In this document: one piece after another, positions 8,298 through 15,271 of the stretch
Layout: each line of letters starts with the position of its first letter
Numbering within the stretch: the first letter of the stretch is position 1
NCBI RefSeq assembly: GCF_024699275.1
Contig: NZ_JAILPX010000136.1
Location: forward strand, 1 to 17,147
DNA: 17,147 bases
DNA from: Selenomonas sp.
GTDB taxonomy: Bacteria > Bacillota_C > Negativicutes > Selenomonadales > Selenomonadaceae
Reading direction: 5' to 3'
Translations under genes and position numbers: made by a program
The notes under the pieces: generated by a model
Told to the model about the DNA's origin: nothing
The model's database searches: none
What the model saw: only the letters and a program-made list of their open reading frames with translations

Positions 8298-9665
8298 TCA
8301 TAGTAAATCAATAATCTTTTCCATGGCCATGCCTCGGGATCCCTTGAATAACAGGGTATCACCGGGCTGCAGCAACGCATGAAGCTTATCCGCTGCCTCC
8401 TGATGACTGGCACAACGGTAAACAGCCGTCATCCCTTTGCTTTCCGCGCCTTTGGCGATGAAATCCCCCATATCCCCCTGGGTAATCAATGCCGTAAAGC
8501 CATGAGCAGCTACTTCTTCTCCCACATGAAGATGCGCCTCCTCCGACACACTGCCCAATTCCAGCATATCTCCCAGCACAGCTATCTTACGGCCCTTAGC
8601 CAGTTCCGCTAAGGTATTAATGGCCGCTGTCATAGACATGGGACTGGCATTATACGCGTCATTAATGACATGCCAGTCTTTGACCTGCTGCAGCTCAAAG
8701 CGCATTTTAGTGACCTCAAGATTCGCTAACCCCTTCCGAATTTCAGCAGGCGTAAGCCCCATGGCAAAACCTGCAGCGATAGCAGCCAGCGTATTATAGA
8801 CATTGTGCCGGCCTACCATATTAACGGTATACTCGTGACGTTCATTTTGATACGTCACCATAAATTTCGACATATTGCCTTCTGTATGGATAGCTTCTCC
8901 CCGTACATCTGCGTCCTCTTCTATGCCAAAGGTCATAACCCTGACCCCGTCTTTTGCTGCCGAACGCATTCCTGCCACATAGGAATTATCTGCATTCAGG
9001 ATAACCGTACCACCAGCAGGAATCGATTCGACTAATTCCTGCTTAGCCTTAGCGATATTTTCCAAAGAGCCAAGCAATTCCATATGGGTTTCCCCTACAT
9101 TGGTCACAATACCAATCTGGGGAGATGCAATAGGCGCCAATGCATCAATCTGATGAAAGCCGCGCATACCGATTTCCACCACAGCAGCCGTGTGTTCTTT
9201 TTTTAACCCTAACAACGTCAAGGGCAGACCGATTTCGTTATTGAAATTGGCTTGGGTTTTAAGCACCGCTCCCTTAGCGGATAACACTGCTGCCGTCAAG
9301 TCTTTCGTGGTGGTCTTACCGTTGGAGCCTGTAATGGCAACTACAGGTATAGCCGGGAACTTATCCCGCCAAGCTTTGGCAAGCAACTGATAAGCCGTCA
9401 GGGTATTCGTAACCTGCAGCACCGTTCCCTGGCATCTTTTCAGCATCTCCGGTGCACATTCTTCGCTTACCACTACCCCTGCAGCCCCTTTAAGCAACGC
9501 ATCTGCAGCAAAATCTTCACCATTGAACTTGTCACCTTGCAAGGCGACAAACAAAGCCCCCTGGCTAATCTTCCGTGTATCGGTAACGACAGCACTGAAA
9601 TTCCGCTTTTCTGTCTTGTATATATGGGCACTGGTGGCCCCTACAATCTCTTCAAGGGTAAACAT
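8298..9665 (-). CDS. murF: UDP-MurNAc-tripeptide--D-alanyl-D-alanine ligase MurF
   Basis: MurF adds the D-Ala-D-Ala dipeptide made by Ddl, completing UDP-MurNAc-pentapeptide. With the ATG at 9665 it has 455 residues. The P-loop AITGSNGKTTTKD (about 110-122), FNNEIGLPLTLL, EIGMRG and NDAYNASPMSM are characteristic of MurF. The ATG shares its A with the last base of the murE stop (TGATG), and AGGAG lies 8 bases upstream. A TTG one codon earlier (9668) is in frame but less likely. Tight coupling to murE follows from the 1-base overlap. Confidence 0.98.
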   Translation of the reverse strand: MFTLEEIVGATSAHIYKTEKRNFSAVVTDTRKISQGALFVALQGDKFNGEDFAADALLKGAAGVVVSEECAPEMLKRCQGTVLQVTNTLTAYQLLAKAWRDKFPAIPVVAITGSNGKTTTKDLTAAVLSAKGAVLKTQANFNNEIGLPLTLLGLKKEHTAAVVEIGMRGFHQIDALAPIASPQIGIVTNVGETHMELLGSLENIAKAKQELVESIPAGGTVILNADNSYVAGMRSAAKDGVRVMTFGIEEDADVRGEAIHTEGNMSKFMVTYQNERHEYTVNMVGRHNVYNTLAAIAAGFAMGLTPAEIRKGLANLEVTKMRFELQQVKDWHVINDAYNASPMSMTAAINTLAELAKGRKIAVLGDMLELGSVSEEAHLHVGEEVAAHGFTALITQGDMGDFIAKGAESKGMTAVYRCASHQEAADKLHALLQPGDTLLFKGSRGMAMEKIIDLL

Positions 9666-11167
9666 CAATCCTGCTCCTTTTTTGCCGCCACAGCCTCCTG
9701 GGCAACTTCCTTATCGTCAAAATGAATGGTCTTATCCTTCAGGATTTGATAATCCTCATGACCTTTGCCCAAAATAATCACAATATCATCAGCTTCCGCT
9801 AATTCCACAGCCCTAAAAATGGCCTCCCGCCTATCGATGATGCACTCGTGATGTTTACTGCCAATAACCTCCTTTACCCCCACTTCCACTTCCGAAAGGA
9901 TAAAGGCTGGATCTTCACTGCGGGGATTATCCGATGTGGCAATCACCACATCCGCCAATTCAGCTGCCAATCGCCCCATAATTGGACGCTTGGTCCTGTC
10001 GCGATCACCGCCGCAGCCAAATACAGCAATAATCTTTTTCTTCGCAATGCGGCGGGCTGTTTTAAGCACATTTTTTACCCCGTCCGGCGTATGGGCATAA
10101 TCCACAATAATCGAGAAGTCCTGCCCGGCTTTCACCAGTTCAAAACGTCCCGGCACACTGGTAAAATCTGCCAATGCCCTGGCGATGACTGCAGGCTCAA
10201 TTTTTTCAGCGATGGCAGCCCCCACAGCAGCCATCACGTTATAAACGTTAAATATCCCCGTAATATGCAGCTTTAGCGCCATTTCACCCAAATATTCTTC
10301 CGTTAAAGTAAAGCTTGCACCACTGGCCAGGACCTCAACATTAGTAGCCTGCAGAGATGCCTGTTGCTCAATACCATAGGTCAGATGGCGGCAGGCCGCA
10401 TGTTCCAGCATGGTCTTTCCGGCTTCATCATCAGCATTAACCACGGCAGTCTTGCTATCCTTGACGCCTTTTCTCCCCAGCAGATCAAAAAGCTTCGCCT
10501 TGGCCAGCTTGTAATTTTCTAACGTCTTATGATAATCCAGATGGTCCTGTGTCAAATTCGAGAATACCGCCGTGTCAAATTCAATACCAGCCACCCGGTT
10601 CTGATCAAGGGCATGGGAAGAAACTTCCATAACCACATAATCCATGCCCTTATCCCGCATGATTGCCAGGGTATGCTGAAGCTCAACCACATCAGGCGTA
10701 GTATTATGAATGGGGAATACCTCTTCCTCCATCATAATCTGGATAGTGCCGATAAGCCCCACCTTATAACCCGCTTCCCGTAAAATAGCACGGATAAGGT
10801 AACTGGTGGTGGTCTTACCATTGGTTCCTGTAATACCAATTACCCGCATCTTTTGCGCAGGATAATCATGGAAAAAAGGAACTATCGTGTCCAATGCTTC
10901 CTTAAGTTCCGGCACATGCAAAACAGCAATGCCTGCAGGCACTTCCACCTCGCTGCACGCACGAGTCGTCAAAATAGCTTTTGCACCATTTTCCACTGCC
11001 TGCGGAATGAATTTATGCCCATCCACATGGAAGCCTGCAATACACACAAATAAAGTACCCACTTGCACTTTGCGGGAATCGTGTTCAATCCCCGTAATTT
11101 CTATATGTTCATCGCCCTGAATCACAGAGCCTTCCACCAACTCTGCCAATTGTGCTAATGTCTTCAT
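9665..11167 (-). CDS. murE: UDP-MurNAc-dipeptide--meso-diaminopimelate ligase MurE
   Basis: MurE adds the third stem residue. The 500-residue protein has an N-terminal UDP-substrate domain with HDSRKVQVGTLF (29-40), the P-loop GITGTNGKTTTSYL (111-124), the central NTTPD and SSHALDQ segments, and the C-terminal DNPRSEDP (413-420). In this family DNPR marks meso-diaminopimelate specificity, as opposed to lysine. That supports a diderm-type direct cross-linked wall. The ATG at 11167 has a perfect AGGAGG 8 bases upstream. It opens the large operon and has its own promoter region; the usual upstream neighbour ftsI is absent. Confidence 0.98.
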   Translation of the reverse strand: MKTLAQLAELVEGSVIQGDEHIEITGIEHDSRKVQVGTLFVCIAGFHVDGHKFIPQAVENGAKAILTTRACSEVEVPAGIAVLHVPELKEALDTIVPFFHDYPAQKMRVIGITGTNGKTTTSYLIRAILREAGYKVGLIGTIQIMMEEEVFPIHNTTPDVVELQHTLAIMRDKGMDYVVMEVSSHALDQNRVAGIEFDTAVFSNLTQDHLDYHKTLENYKLAKAKLFDLLGRKGVKDSKTAVVNADDEAGKTMLEHAACRHLTYGIEQQASLQATNVEVLASGASFTLTEEYLGEMALKLHITGIFNVYNVMAAVGAAIAEKIEPAVIARALADFTSVPGRFELVKAGQDFSIIVDYAHTPDGVKNVLKTARRIAKKKIIAVFGCGGDRDRTKRPIMGRLAAELADVVIATSDNPRSEDPAFILSEVEVGVKEVIGSKHHECIIDRREAIFRAVELAEADDIVIILGKGHEDYQILKDKTIHFDDKEVAQEAVAAKKEQD

Positions 11168-11207
11168 GAATAAATCCTCCTACGCCTGATAATGCGAACC
11201 GTTTTTT

Positions 11208-11235
11208 ATTATAACGCCATTAAGCAAATTTTGCT
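11208..11235 (-). promoter_or_regulatory. Promoter of the murE operon with a palindrome over the -35 region
   Basis: On the minus strand a perfect -10, TATAAT, occupies 11213-11208, giving a start near 11201 and a leader of about 33 bases. The -35 position carries no good hexamer. Instead a 13-base palindrome AGCAAA-T-TTTGCT covers 11223-11235, about -22 to -34. A weak -35 combined with a symmetric site suggests a regulator-dependent promoter, either activated or repressed. The factor is unknown. Confidence 0.6.
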
Positions 11236-11289
11236 ATAGGCAAAATAGACCAGCAGCGGCTCCCTGCGCATGCCATTTTCTTCACCGCT

Positions 11290-11336
11290 TTACAAAAAAT
11301 TACAGGATTTTCCCATGGAAAAATCCTGTAATTTTT
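11290..11336 (-). terminator. Hairpin terminator after ftsL
   Basis: Arms AAAATCCTGTAATTTTT (11320-11336 on plus) and AAAAATTACAGGATTTT (11295-11311) are perfect 17-bp complements around an 8-base loop. On the minus strand the stem runs into TTTTTT. The stem is AT-rich, with a CAGG/CCTG core, but long. A similar T-run follows it on the plus strand, so it may work both ways. It ends the mraZ-rsmH-ftsL unit and separates it from murE. Confidence 0.85.
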
Positions 11337-11353
11337 CGTTTATTCATCATTTT

Positions 11354-11734
11354 TTACTTTTCACTACTAAAATAAGTCTGCCTGGGTACACTCATCCCCA
11401 ACTGATCCTGAGCAATGGCCTTTATACGGTCAGGCGACTTCAACTTGGCAATCTCAATCTTAAGCCGCTCATTCTCCTGTTCCAGTTGGTCAGCCTGTTG
11501 CTGAATGGCCACCAGTTCATAACCACGACTGGCACTGATGCCACTGCCTACCGTAACGAGAAGAGCCAATACCGTCATGGTCAAAAACAGCAATTGCCCA
11601 TGCGAACGTAACCGCGTATCCAAAACAGTCTGAAATAAGGGTTCCTTAGGAGCCTTGCGTAATTCCTTTTCTTCCTCTGCAGGGGTAAGAACACGCACTT
11701 CCTCCTCATAATATTCTTCCTGTCTGGCCAGCAT
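11354..11734 (-). CDS. ftsL: Cell division protein FtsL
   Basis: FtsL is a small bitopic divisome protein that pairs with DivIC/FtsB and FtsQ/DivIB and helps activate septal wall synthesis. The 126-residue product has a charged cytoplasmic tail (1-45), one membrane helix (about 47-67), a leucine-zipper-like coiled coil (about 71-97, with QQQADQLEQENERLKIEI) and the FtsL/DivIC ending SPDRIKAIAQDQLGM. The ATG at 11734 is 2 bases after the rsmH stop, with GGGAGG upstream inside rsmH. ftsI, whose product normally works with FtsL, should follow but does not. A terminator comes next. Confidence 0.9.
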   Translation of the reverse strand: MLARQEEYYEEEVRVLTPAEEEKELRKAPKEPLFQTVLDTRLRSHGQLLFLTMTVLALLVTVGSGISASRGYELVAIQQQADQLEQENERLKIEIAKLKSPDRIKAIAQDQLGMSVPRQTYFSSEK

Positions 11735-11736
11735 GG

Positions 11737-12696
11737 TTATCTGCCTCCCTTCTCATCTGTTGGTAGTTTTTCCGCTAACCTTAGTTTAGCACTCTTAGAG
11801 CGGGAATTATTCTCTAACTCATCGGCAGTAGCCTGGATGGGTTTCCCCAATAATTTCACCTCTGGTCGATGATGACACATGCAAACGGGCAACTCCGGCG
11901 GACAAATACAACCACGGGAAAGTTCCTTCAATACGCTCTTGGCAATACGATCCTCCAGCGAATGGAAGGTGATGATGGCGATACGCCCGCCAGGTTTCAA
12001 ATGTGCCACTGCCGTACGGAAGGCTGTTTCCAGGATTCCCAGTTCATCATTGACCTCAATCCGAATCGCCTGAAAGATGCGCTTAGCGGGATGCCCCCCT
12101 GCAGCCTGCCGTACTGCCTTGGGCACAGCCTTACAGATAATATCCACCAGTTCCCCGGTGGTCTCGACAGGCTTATTTGCCCGTTCCTGCACAATAAACT
12201 GGGCAATCCGTTTACTCCAACGCTCCTCACCATATTCCTTAAAGATACGGTTAAGGTCTTTTTCTTCGTACTTGTTCACCACATCATAAGCACGGAAATC
12301 CGCTTCCGGATTCATCCGCATATCCAGCGGTGCATCCTGTATATAGGAAAAACCTCGCTCTGCCGTATCGATTTGATGGGAAGACACGCCCAAATCAAAG
12401 ACCACGCCATCCACCCAAGGAGCGTTCTCTTCCTCGAGAATCTGCTCCAAATTGCGGAAATTGTTGTGCACGATATCTACGCGACACTTCGCATCCTTCA
12501 AGCGCTCCGATGCCGCTGCAATCGCCTCCGCGTCCTGATCGATGCCAATAAGCCGTCCCTTTTCCGTAAGCAGGGATGCAATACGGCTGGAATGGCCAGC
12601 GCCGCCTAAGGTACAATCCACATAAGTCCCCTCTTTAGTTGTCACGAGACCTTTTACGGTCTCCTCCAGCATGACGCTGATATGATGAAACTCCAT
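11737..12696 (-). CDS. rsmH: 16S rRNA (cytosine-1402-N4) methyltransferase RsmH
   Basis: RsmH (MraW) methylates N4 of C1402 in the decoding centre of 16S rRNA using SAM. From the ATG at 12696 it has 319 residues, starting [14 protein letters not shown], the standard family N terminus. A TTG at 12723 in the same frame would add nine residues but overlaps the mraZ stop. Motifs seen are the SAM-binding [12 protein letters not shown] (26-37), [25 protein letters not shown] and [12 protein letters not shown]. It begins 23 bases after mraZ with AGGAAGGA in the gap. Confidence 0.97.
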   Translation of the reverse strand: MEFHHISVMLEETVKGLVTTKEGTYVDCTLGGAGHSSRIASLLTEKGRLIGIDQDAEAIAAASERLKDAKCRVDIVHNNFRNLEQILEEENAPWVDGVVFDLGVSSHQIDTAERGFSYIQDAPLDMRMNPEADFRAYDVVNKYEEKDLNRIFKEYGEERWSKRIAQFIVQERANKPVETTGELVDIICKAVPKAVRQAAGGHPAKRIFQAIRIEVNDELGILETAFRTAVAHLKPGGRIAIITFHSLEDRIAKSVLKELSRGCICPPELPVCMCHHRPEVKLLGKPIQATADELENNSRSKSAKLRLAEKLPTDEKGGR

Positions 12697-12719
12697 GTGT
12701 CCTGTAATCCTTCCTAAAA

Positions 12720-13157
12720 TCAAATTCCCAATTCCGCCAAGGAAGCGGCAATGGCGGTAACATCCGGTTCTACTTCACCGCTATATACATTCCAATTGTC
12801 CTTGCTCCATACTTCGATACGGTTATCCACACCGGTGAGGATAACATCCTGTTTCAATGCAATTCCCGCATGGTTGCGCAAATTAGCAGGAATCAGGAAA
12901 CGTCCCTGCTTATCACACTCCAGGGTTCTGGCTCCCGCAAAAAAAAATCGATTCACCGCCCGCGCCTCTGGCTTAGAAATAGGCAGTGCCCGCAACTTTG
13001 CAGCCAATTCTTCCCAAGCCTGCTGTCCGTAAAGAAAGAGACATCTATCGAAACCCTTGGTAATGATAAAGGTTACCCCCAACTCCTGGCGGAAATCAGC
13101 CGGCAGAATAATACGCCCCTTGGCGTCAATGGAATGGGTGTATTCCCCCATAAACAT
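12720..13157 (-). CDS. mraZ: Transcriptional regulator MraZ
   Basis: MraZ is a DNA-binding regulator of the dcw cluster that forms ring-shaped oligomers with AbrB-like beta folds. The 145-residue protein has the two expected tandem SpoVT/AbrB-type units. The first has [15 protein letters not shown] (9-23) and the second [15 protein letters not shown] (80-94). The start MFMGEYTH is canonical, with GAGG 4 bases upstream of the ATG at 13157. Four AAAGTG repeats just upstream are likely its own binding sites, which implies autoregulation. It is the first gene of the rsmH-ftsL unit. Confidence 0.97.
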   Translation of the reverse strand: MFMGEYTHSIDAKGRIILPADFRQELGVTFIITKGFDRCLFLYGQQAWEELAAKLRALPISKPEARAVNRFFFAGARTLECDKQGRFLIPANLRNHAGIALKQDVILTGVDNRIEVWSKDNWNVYSGEVEPDVTAIAASLAELGI

Positions 13158-13178
13158 TCTGCCTCACCACCTTCACAG

Positions 13179-13214
13179 CACTTTCTACCACTTTCTACCA
13201 CTTTTTCCCACTTT
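13179..13214 (-). promoter_or_regulatory. Four MraZ boxes at 10-base period
   Basis: On the minus strand AAAGTGG, AAAGTGG, AAAGTGG and AAAGTGC follow each other with a strict 10-base period (plus-strand cores at 13208-13214, 13198-13204, 13188-13194 and 13179-13184). Tandem short boxes at about one helical turn upstream of mraZ are the known MraZ recognition pattern: AAAGTG-type in Mollicutes and TGGG-type in Escherichia coli. They lie between the predicted transcription start (near 13219) and the mraZ start, a position suited to repression. Confidence 0.85.
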
Positions 13215-13225
13215 CGCTATCTTTT

Positions 13226-13254
13226 ATTTTATAGCAAATCTATCTCAATAGCAA
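13226..13254 (-). promoter_or_regulatory. Promoter of mraZ-rsmH-ftsL
   Basis: On the minus strand TTGCTA (13254-13249) and TAAAAT (13231-13226) are 17 bases apart. A shifted reading, TATAAA preceded by TGC, would make an extended -10 two bases earlier. Either places the start around 13219, just ahead of the four MraZ boxes. Confidence 0.6.
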
Positions 13255-13307
13255 GCGATTATGCTGCGATGCTATGGATAAGTGGAAAAATATCACCAGC
13301 CCCACGG

Positions 13308-13331
13308 ACGTCTGTCTATACGCACAGATGT
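13308..13331 (-). terminator. Weak hairpin downstream of the deacetylase gene
   Basis: ACGTCTGT (13308-13315) and ACAGATGT (13324-13331) can pair over seven of eight positions around an 8-base loop, just after the deacetylase stop. No T-run follows on the minus strand, so it may not stop transcription well. If it does not, deacetylase transcripts would continue into mraZ. Confidence 0.3.
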
Positions 13332-13335
13332 AAGC

Positions 13336-14163
13336 TTAATTCTTCATCCAGCCAAAACTCTCAAAAATAGGCTGGAAACGTATCCGCTCAATAAAGTCCT
13401 TATTGGTATCCTCCGTATGAAAAATGGGCACCCTTTCCAAAGCGTAAATGTTGCTGGCCTTATCCACATTGCCGTACTTAATGGTAAAGGCCGCCTTATA
13501 ACCTGCCTCCCGCACCATTTGAGCAATATGAAGGTTATAGGTTCCCGTGGGATAGGCGATATAATTTACCGCATGCCCCAATTCTGCCTCTGCTTTTTTC
13601 TTAGAATCCACCAGTTCGGAACGCAATTCATCGTCCGTCAAGTCTGTCATGGATTTATGATTCACTGTATGGGACTCGATATTGATGCCATTCTTATTCA
13701 TCTCCCGAGCCTGGTCCCAACTCAGATACCCCTTCTTATGCTTATCCAAAAATCCCGTCACCACAAATACGGTAGCCTTGAACCCATACTTCTTGAGAAT
13801 CGGATAGGCATTGGTATAATTGTCTTCATAACCATCATCAAACGTAATCAGCACAGGATTTTCCGGCAAAGGTCCACCACCTGCCAGAGCTTCATAAAGT
13901 TCATCCGGTGTAATGGTGTGATAACCATTATCCCGCAAATACTTCATCTGGTAATCAAAATCCTCAGGACGCACTGCCAATGAGATAAAGGTATGATCGA
14001 TCTTATGATAATTAAGCACCAGCACTTTGGTACCGCTCTCACTATCTGCCACCATAGTGGCCTGCAATGGCTTAGGCTGCTGACTGAATATAATCGCGCC
14101 TGCCGCTGCCAATACACAAACTATCATTATAATATAGCGCCAGTTAAAAACTTGCCTTTTCAT
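13336..14163 (-). CDS. Membrane-anchored polysaccharide deacetylase (CE4 family)
   Basis: CE4 enzymes remove N- or O-acetyl groups from glycans such as peptidoglycan, chitin oligomers or poly-GlcNAc, using a metal ion. The 275-residue product has a short basic start and one N-terminal membrane helix or uncleaved signal (about 10-27). The NodB domain shows motif 1 TFDDGYEDN (107-115, Asp109-Asp110), motif 2 SHTVNH (164-169, metal-binding His165 and His169) and a motif-3-like YPTGTYN. FHTEDTN near the end does not fit a classical motif 5. GGAGG precedes the ATG at 14163. A TACAAT at 14200-14195 could be its -10. The substrate cannot be told from sequence; the dcw neighbourhood makes cell-wall glycan plausible. 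Confidence 0.92.
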   Translation of the reverse strand: MKRQVFNWRYIIMIVCVLAAAGAIIFSQQPKPLQATMVADSESGTKVLVLNYHKIDHTFISLAVRPEDFDYQMKYLRDNGYHTITPDELYEALAGGGPLPENPVLITFDDGYEDNYTNAYPILKKYGFKATVFVVTGFLDKHKKGYLSWDQAREMNKNGINIESHTVNHKSMTDLTDDELRSELVDSKKKAEAELGHAVNYIAYPTGTYNLHIAQMVREAGYKAAFTIKYGNVDKASNIYALERVPIFHTEDTNKDFIERIRFQPIFESFGWMKN

Positions 14164-14253
14164 GCTCCGCCTCCATCTTCAGTCACACCTTGTCATTGTA
14201 CAGCAAAACCCACAAAAAAACCACAGGAATTTATTTTCTGTACCATTTGTTCC

Positions 14254-14282
14254 TTGTAACCTAAGAATAGCTATGCTATAAT
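14254..14282 (+). promoter_or_regulatory. Promoter of the DUF1858 gene
   Basis: TTGTAA (14254-14259), a 17-base spacer and a perfect TATAAT (14277-14282) with an extended -10 TGC directly before it. The predicted start is near 14289, leaving a leader of about 47 bases with AGGAGG before the ATG. This looks like a strong constitutive promoter. Confidence 0.8.
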
Positions 14283-14335
14283 TCCTGTATCCGTTAAATT
14301 TAGGTTGATCGCGAATATCGCAGGAGGATTTTATA

Positions 14336-14539
14336 ATGGCTATCACTAAGGACATGAGCATTATTGAAGTTGTACAGAAGTATCCGGATACCGTTGATGT
14401 ATTCGTCAACGCCGGCATGGGCTGCCTGGGTTGTGCTGCTGCTCACTTCGAAAACATCGAACAGGGTGCAATGGCACACGGCATCGATATCGATGCTCTG
14501 ATCAGCAATCTCAATGAAGTTGTAGGTGCTGAAGCATAA
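14336..14539 (+). CDS. DUF1858-domain CXXC protein (putative redox disulfide)
   Basis: The 67-residue product consists of one DUF1858 domain, also described as the hybrid-cluster-protein-associated redox disulfide domain. Family marks are the N-terminal ITKDMSIIEVVQKYP, the FVNAGMGCLGC core with a CXXC pair (Cys30 and Cys33), and the helix ending GIDIDALISNLNEV. The biochemical role of these small proteins is not settled; redox or metal-linked functions in anaerobes are suggested from context. AGGAGG lies 8 bases before the ATG. It is a single-gene unit with its own strong promoter and terminator, divergent from the deacetylase, and no hybrid-cluster-protein gene is in view. Codons such as GCT, GGC and AAC suggest a well-expressed gene. 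Confidence 0.9.
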   Translation: MAITKDMSIIEVVQKYPDTVDVFVNAGMGCLGCAAAHFENIEQGAMAHGIDIDALISNLNEVVGAEA

Positions 14540-14552
14540 ATTTCACAACACC

Positions 14553-14594
14553 AATCGGCTGTGGCAAAGAAAATTTTGTCACAGCCGATTTTTT
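14553..14594 (+). terminator. Rho-independent terminator after the DUF1858 gene
   Basis: AATCGGCTGTGGCAAA (from 14553) pairs with TTTGTCACAGCCGATT (ending 14590), a 16-bp stem with one G-U pair, followed by a T-run to 14594. The opposite strand lacks a T-run, so it serves the plus strand only. Confidence 0.92.
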
Positions 14595-14659
14595 ATCGCC
14601 CCTCTAGCCCTATTGATTTACATAACATTCTCCCAAGCTTCTCAGTGCCAAGGACTCGG

Positions 14660-15145
14660 TCAACGAAACTTCTGTTCCATAGCTAGCAGCCATTTTTTCC
14701 GTTCAATACCGCCGGCATAACCAGTAAGGCTGCCGTCTTTACCAATAACCCTGTGACAAGGAACAAATATGGCAATGGGATTTGCTCCCACTGCACCGCC
14801 AACAGCCTGAGCTGACATTCTCTTCCCGTCGCGCTGTTCGGTCAATAGCGCAGCTATCTCTCCATAAGAAATTGTCTGCCCATAGGGAATCCTGCATAGA
14901 ATTTCCCATACCGACAAGCGAAAGGACGTTCCGCGCAGGGACAATTCTGGCGTAAAATCCGGAATAATCCCATTAAAATATAAATCCAGCCAACGCTCAG
15001 TATCCGCAAATATCGGCAATTTTTTCGTAATAACGCCCGTATAGTCAACATGCCGATCCATAAAGACCAACGACGTCAGGGCAGTTCCATCACTAACCAT
15101 AATCAATATCCCTAAGGGAGAATCATAATAATAAATATATTGCAT
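14660..15145 (-). CDS. ogt: Methylated-DNA--protein-cysteine S-methyltransferase
   Basis: This suicide enzyme repairs O6-alkylguanine and O4-alkylthymine by moving the alkyl group to its own cysteine. The 161-residue protein has the variable N-terminal domain with YYYDSPLGILIMVSDG and the conserved C-terminal domain with FRLSVWEILCRIPYGQTISYGEIA, GAVGANPIAIFVPCHRVIG and TGYAGGIERKKWLL. The acceptor is Cys130 in PCHRV. Length and lack of extra domains fit the Ogt type rather than Ada. The ATG at 15145 is preceded by GGTGAT. It converges on the DUF1858 gene and diverges from the glycosylase gene across 126 bases. Confidence 0.96.
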   Translation of the reverse strand: MQYIYYYDSPLGILIMVSDGTALTSLVFMDRHVDYTGVITKKLPIFADTERWLDLYFNGIIPDFTPELSLRGTSFRLSVWEILCRIPYGQTISYGEIAALLTEQRDGKRMSAQAVGGAVGANPIAIFVPCHRVIGKDGSLTGYAGGIERKKWLLAMEQKFR

Positions 15146-15238
15146 ATATAATCACCATTTTCCATAATCACTAACGATTTGAACTTCGGCAAAAAGAACA
15201 GCTCTTCCTGCCAGCAGTTAACCATCCATACAATTCTT

Positions 15239-15244
15239 TATAAT
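15239..15244 (+). promoter_or_regulatory. Candidate -10 box for the glycosylase gene
   Basis: A perfect TATAAT lies 28 bases before the ATG at 15272. The -35 position shows only a weak match (around AGTTAA, 15216-15221). The rest of the 126-base space between the two divergent repair genes shows no clear operator. Confidence 0.45.
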
Positions 15245-15271
15245 ATGGAAAGAAAATCTGGAGGTTTTTCT

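Noticed and set aside
11168..11353. Possible remnant of ftsI between ftsL and murE
   Set aside because: The 186 bases consist of a terminator, promoter and palindrome; no penicillin-binding-protein motif or extended reading frame can be seen.
11869..12609. 246-codon plus-strand frame opposite rsmH
   Set aside because: It is antisense to the conserved RsmH core; its His/Cys-rich composition is what a reverse-frame shadow gives.
184..13157. A new mobile or defence system within the cluster
   Set aside because: Every gene from ftsZ to mraZ is a recognised, intact dcw member with tight spacing; there are no transposase, integrase, nuclease or toxin-like frames and no flanking repeats.
13179..13214. 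Short tandem repeats as a possible CRISPR or satellite array
   Set aside because: A unit of 10 bases with only four copies, directly upstream of mraZ, fits MraZ operator boxes and not a CRISPR repeat-spacer layout.
13273..13281. DnaA-box-like TATGGATAA near the mraZ promoter
   Set aside because: It has one mismatch to consensus; several such matches are expected in a window of this size.
13282..13983. 233-codon plus-strand frame opposite the deacetylase gene
   Set aside because: The minus strand encodes clear CE4 motifs here, and the plus frame has no family features.
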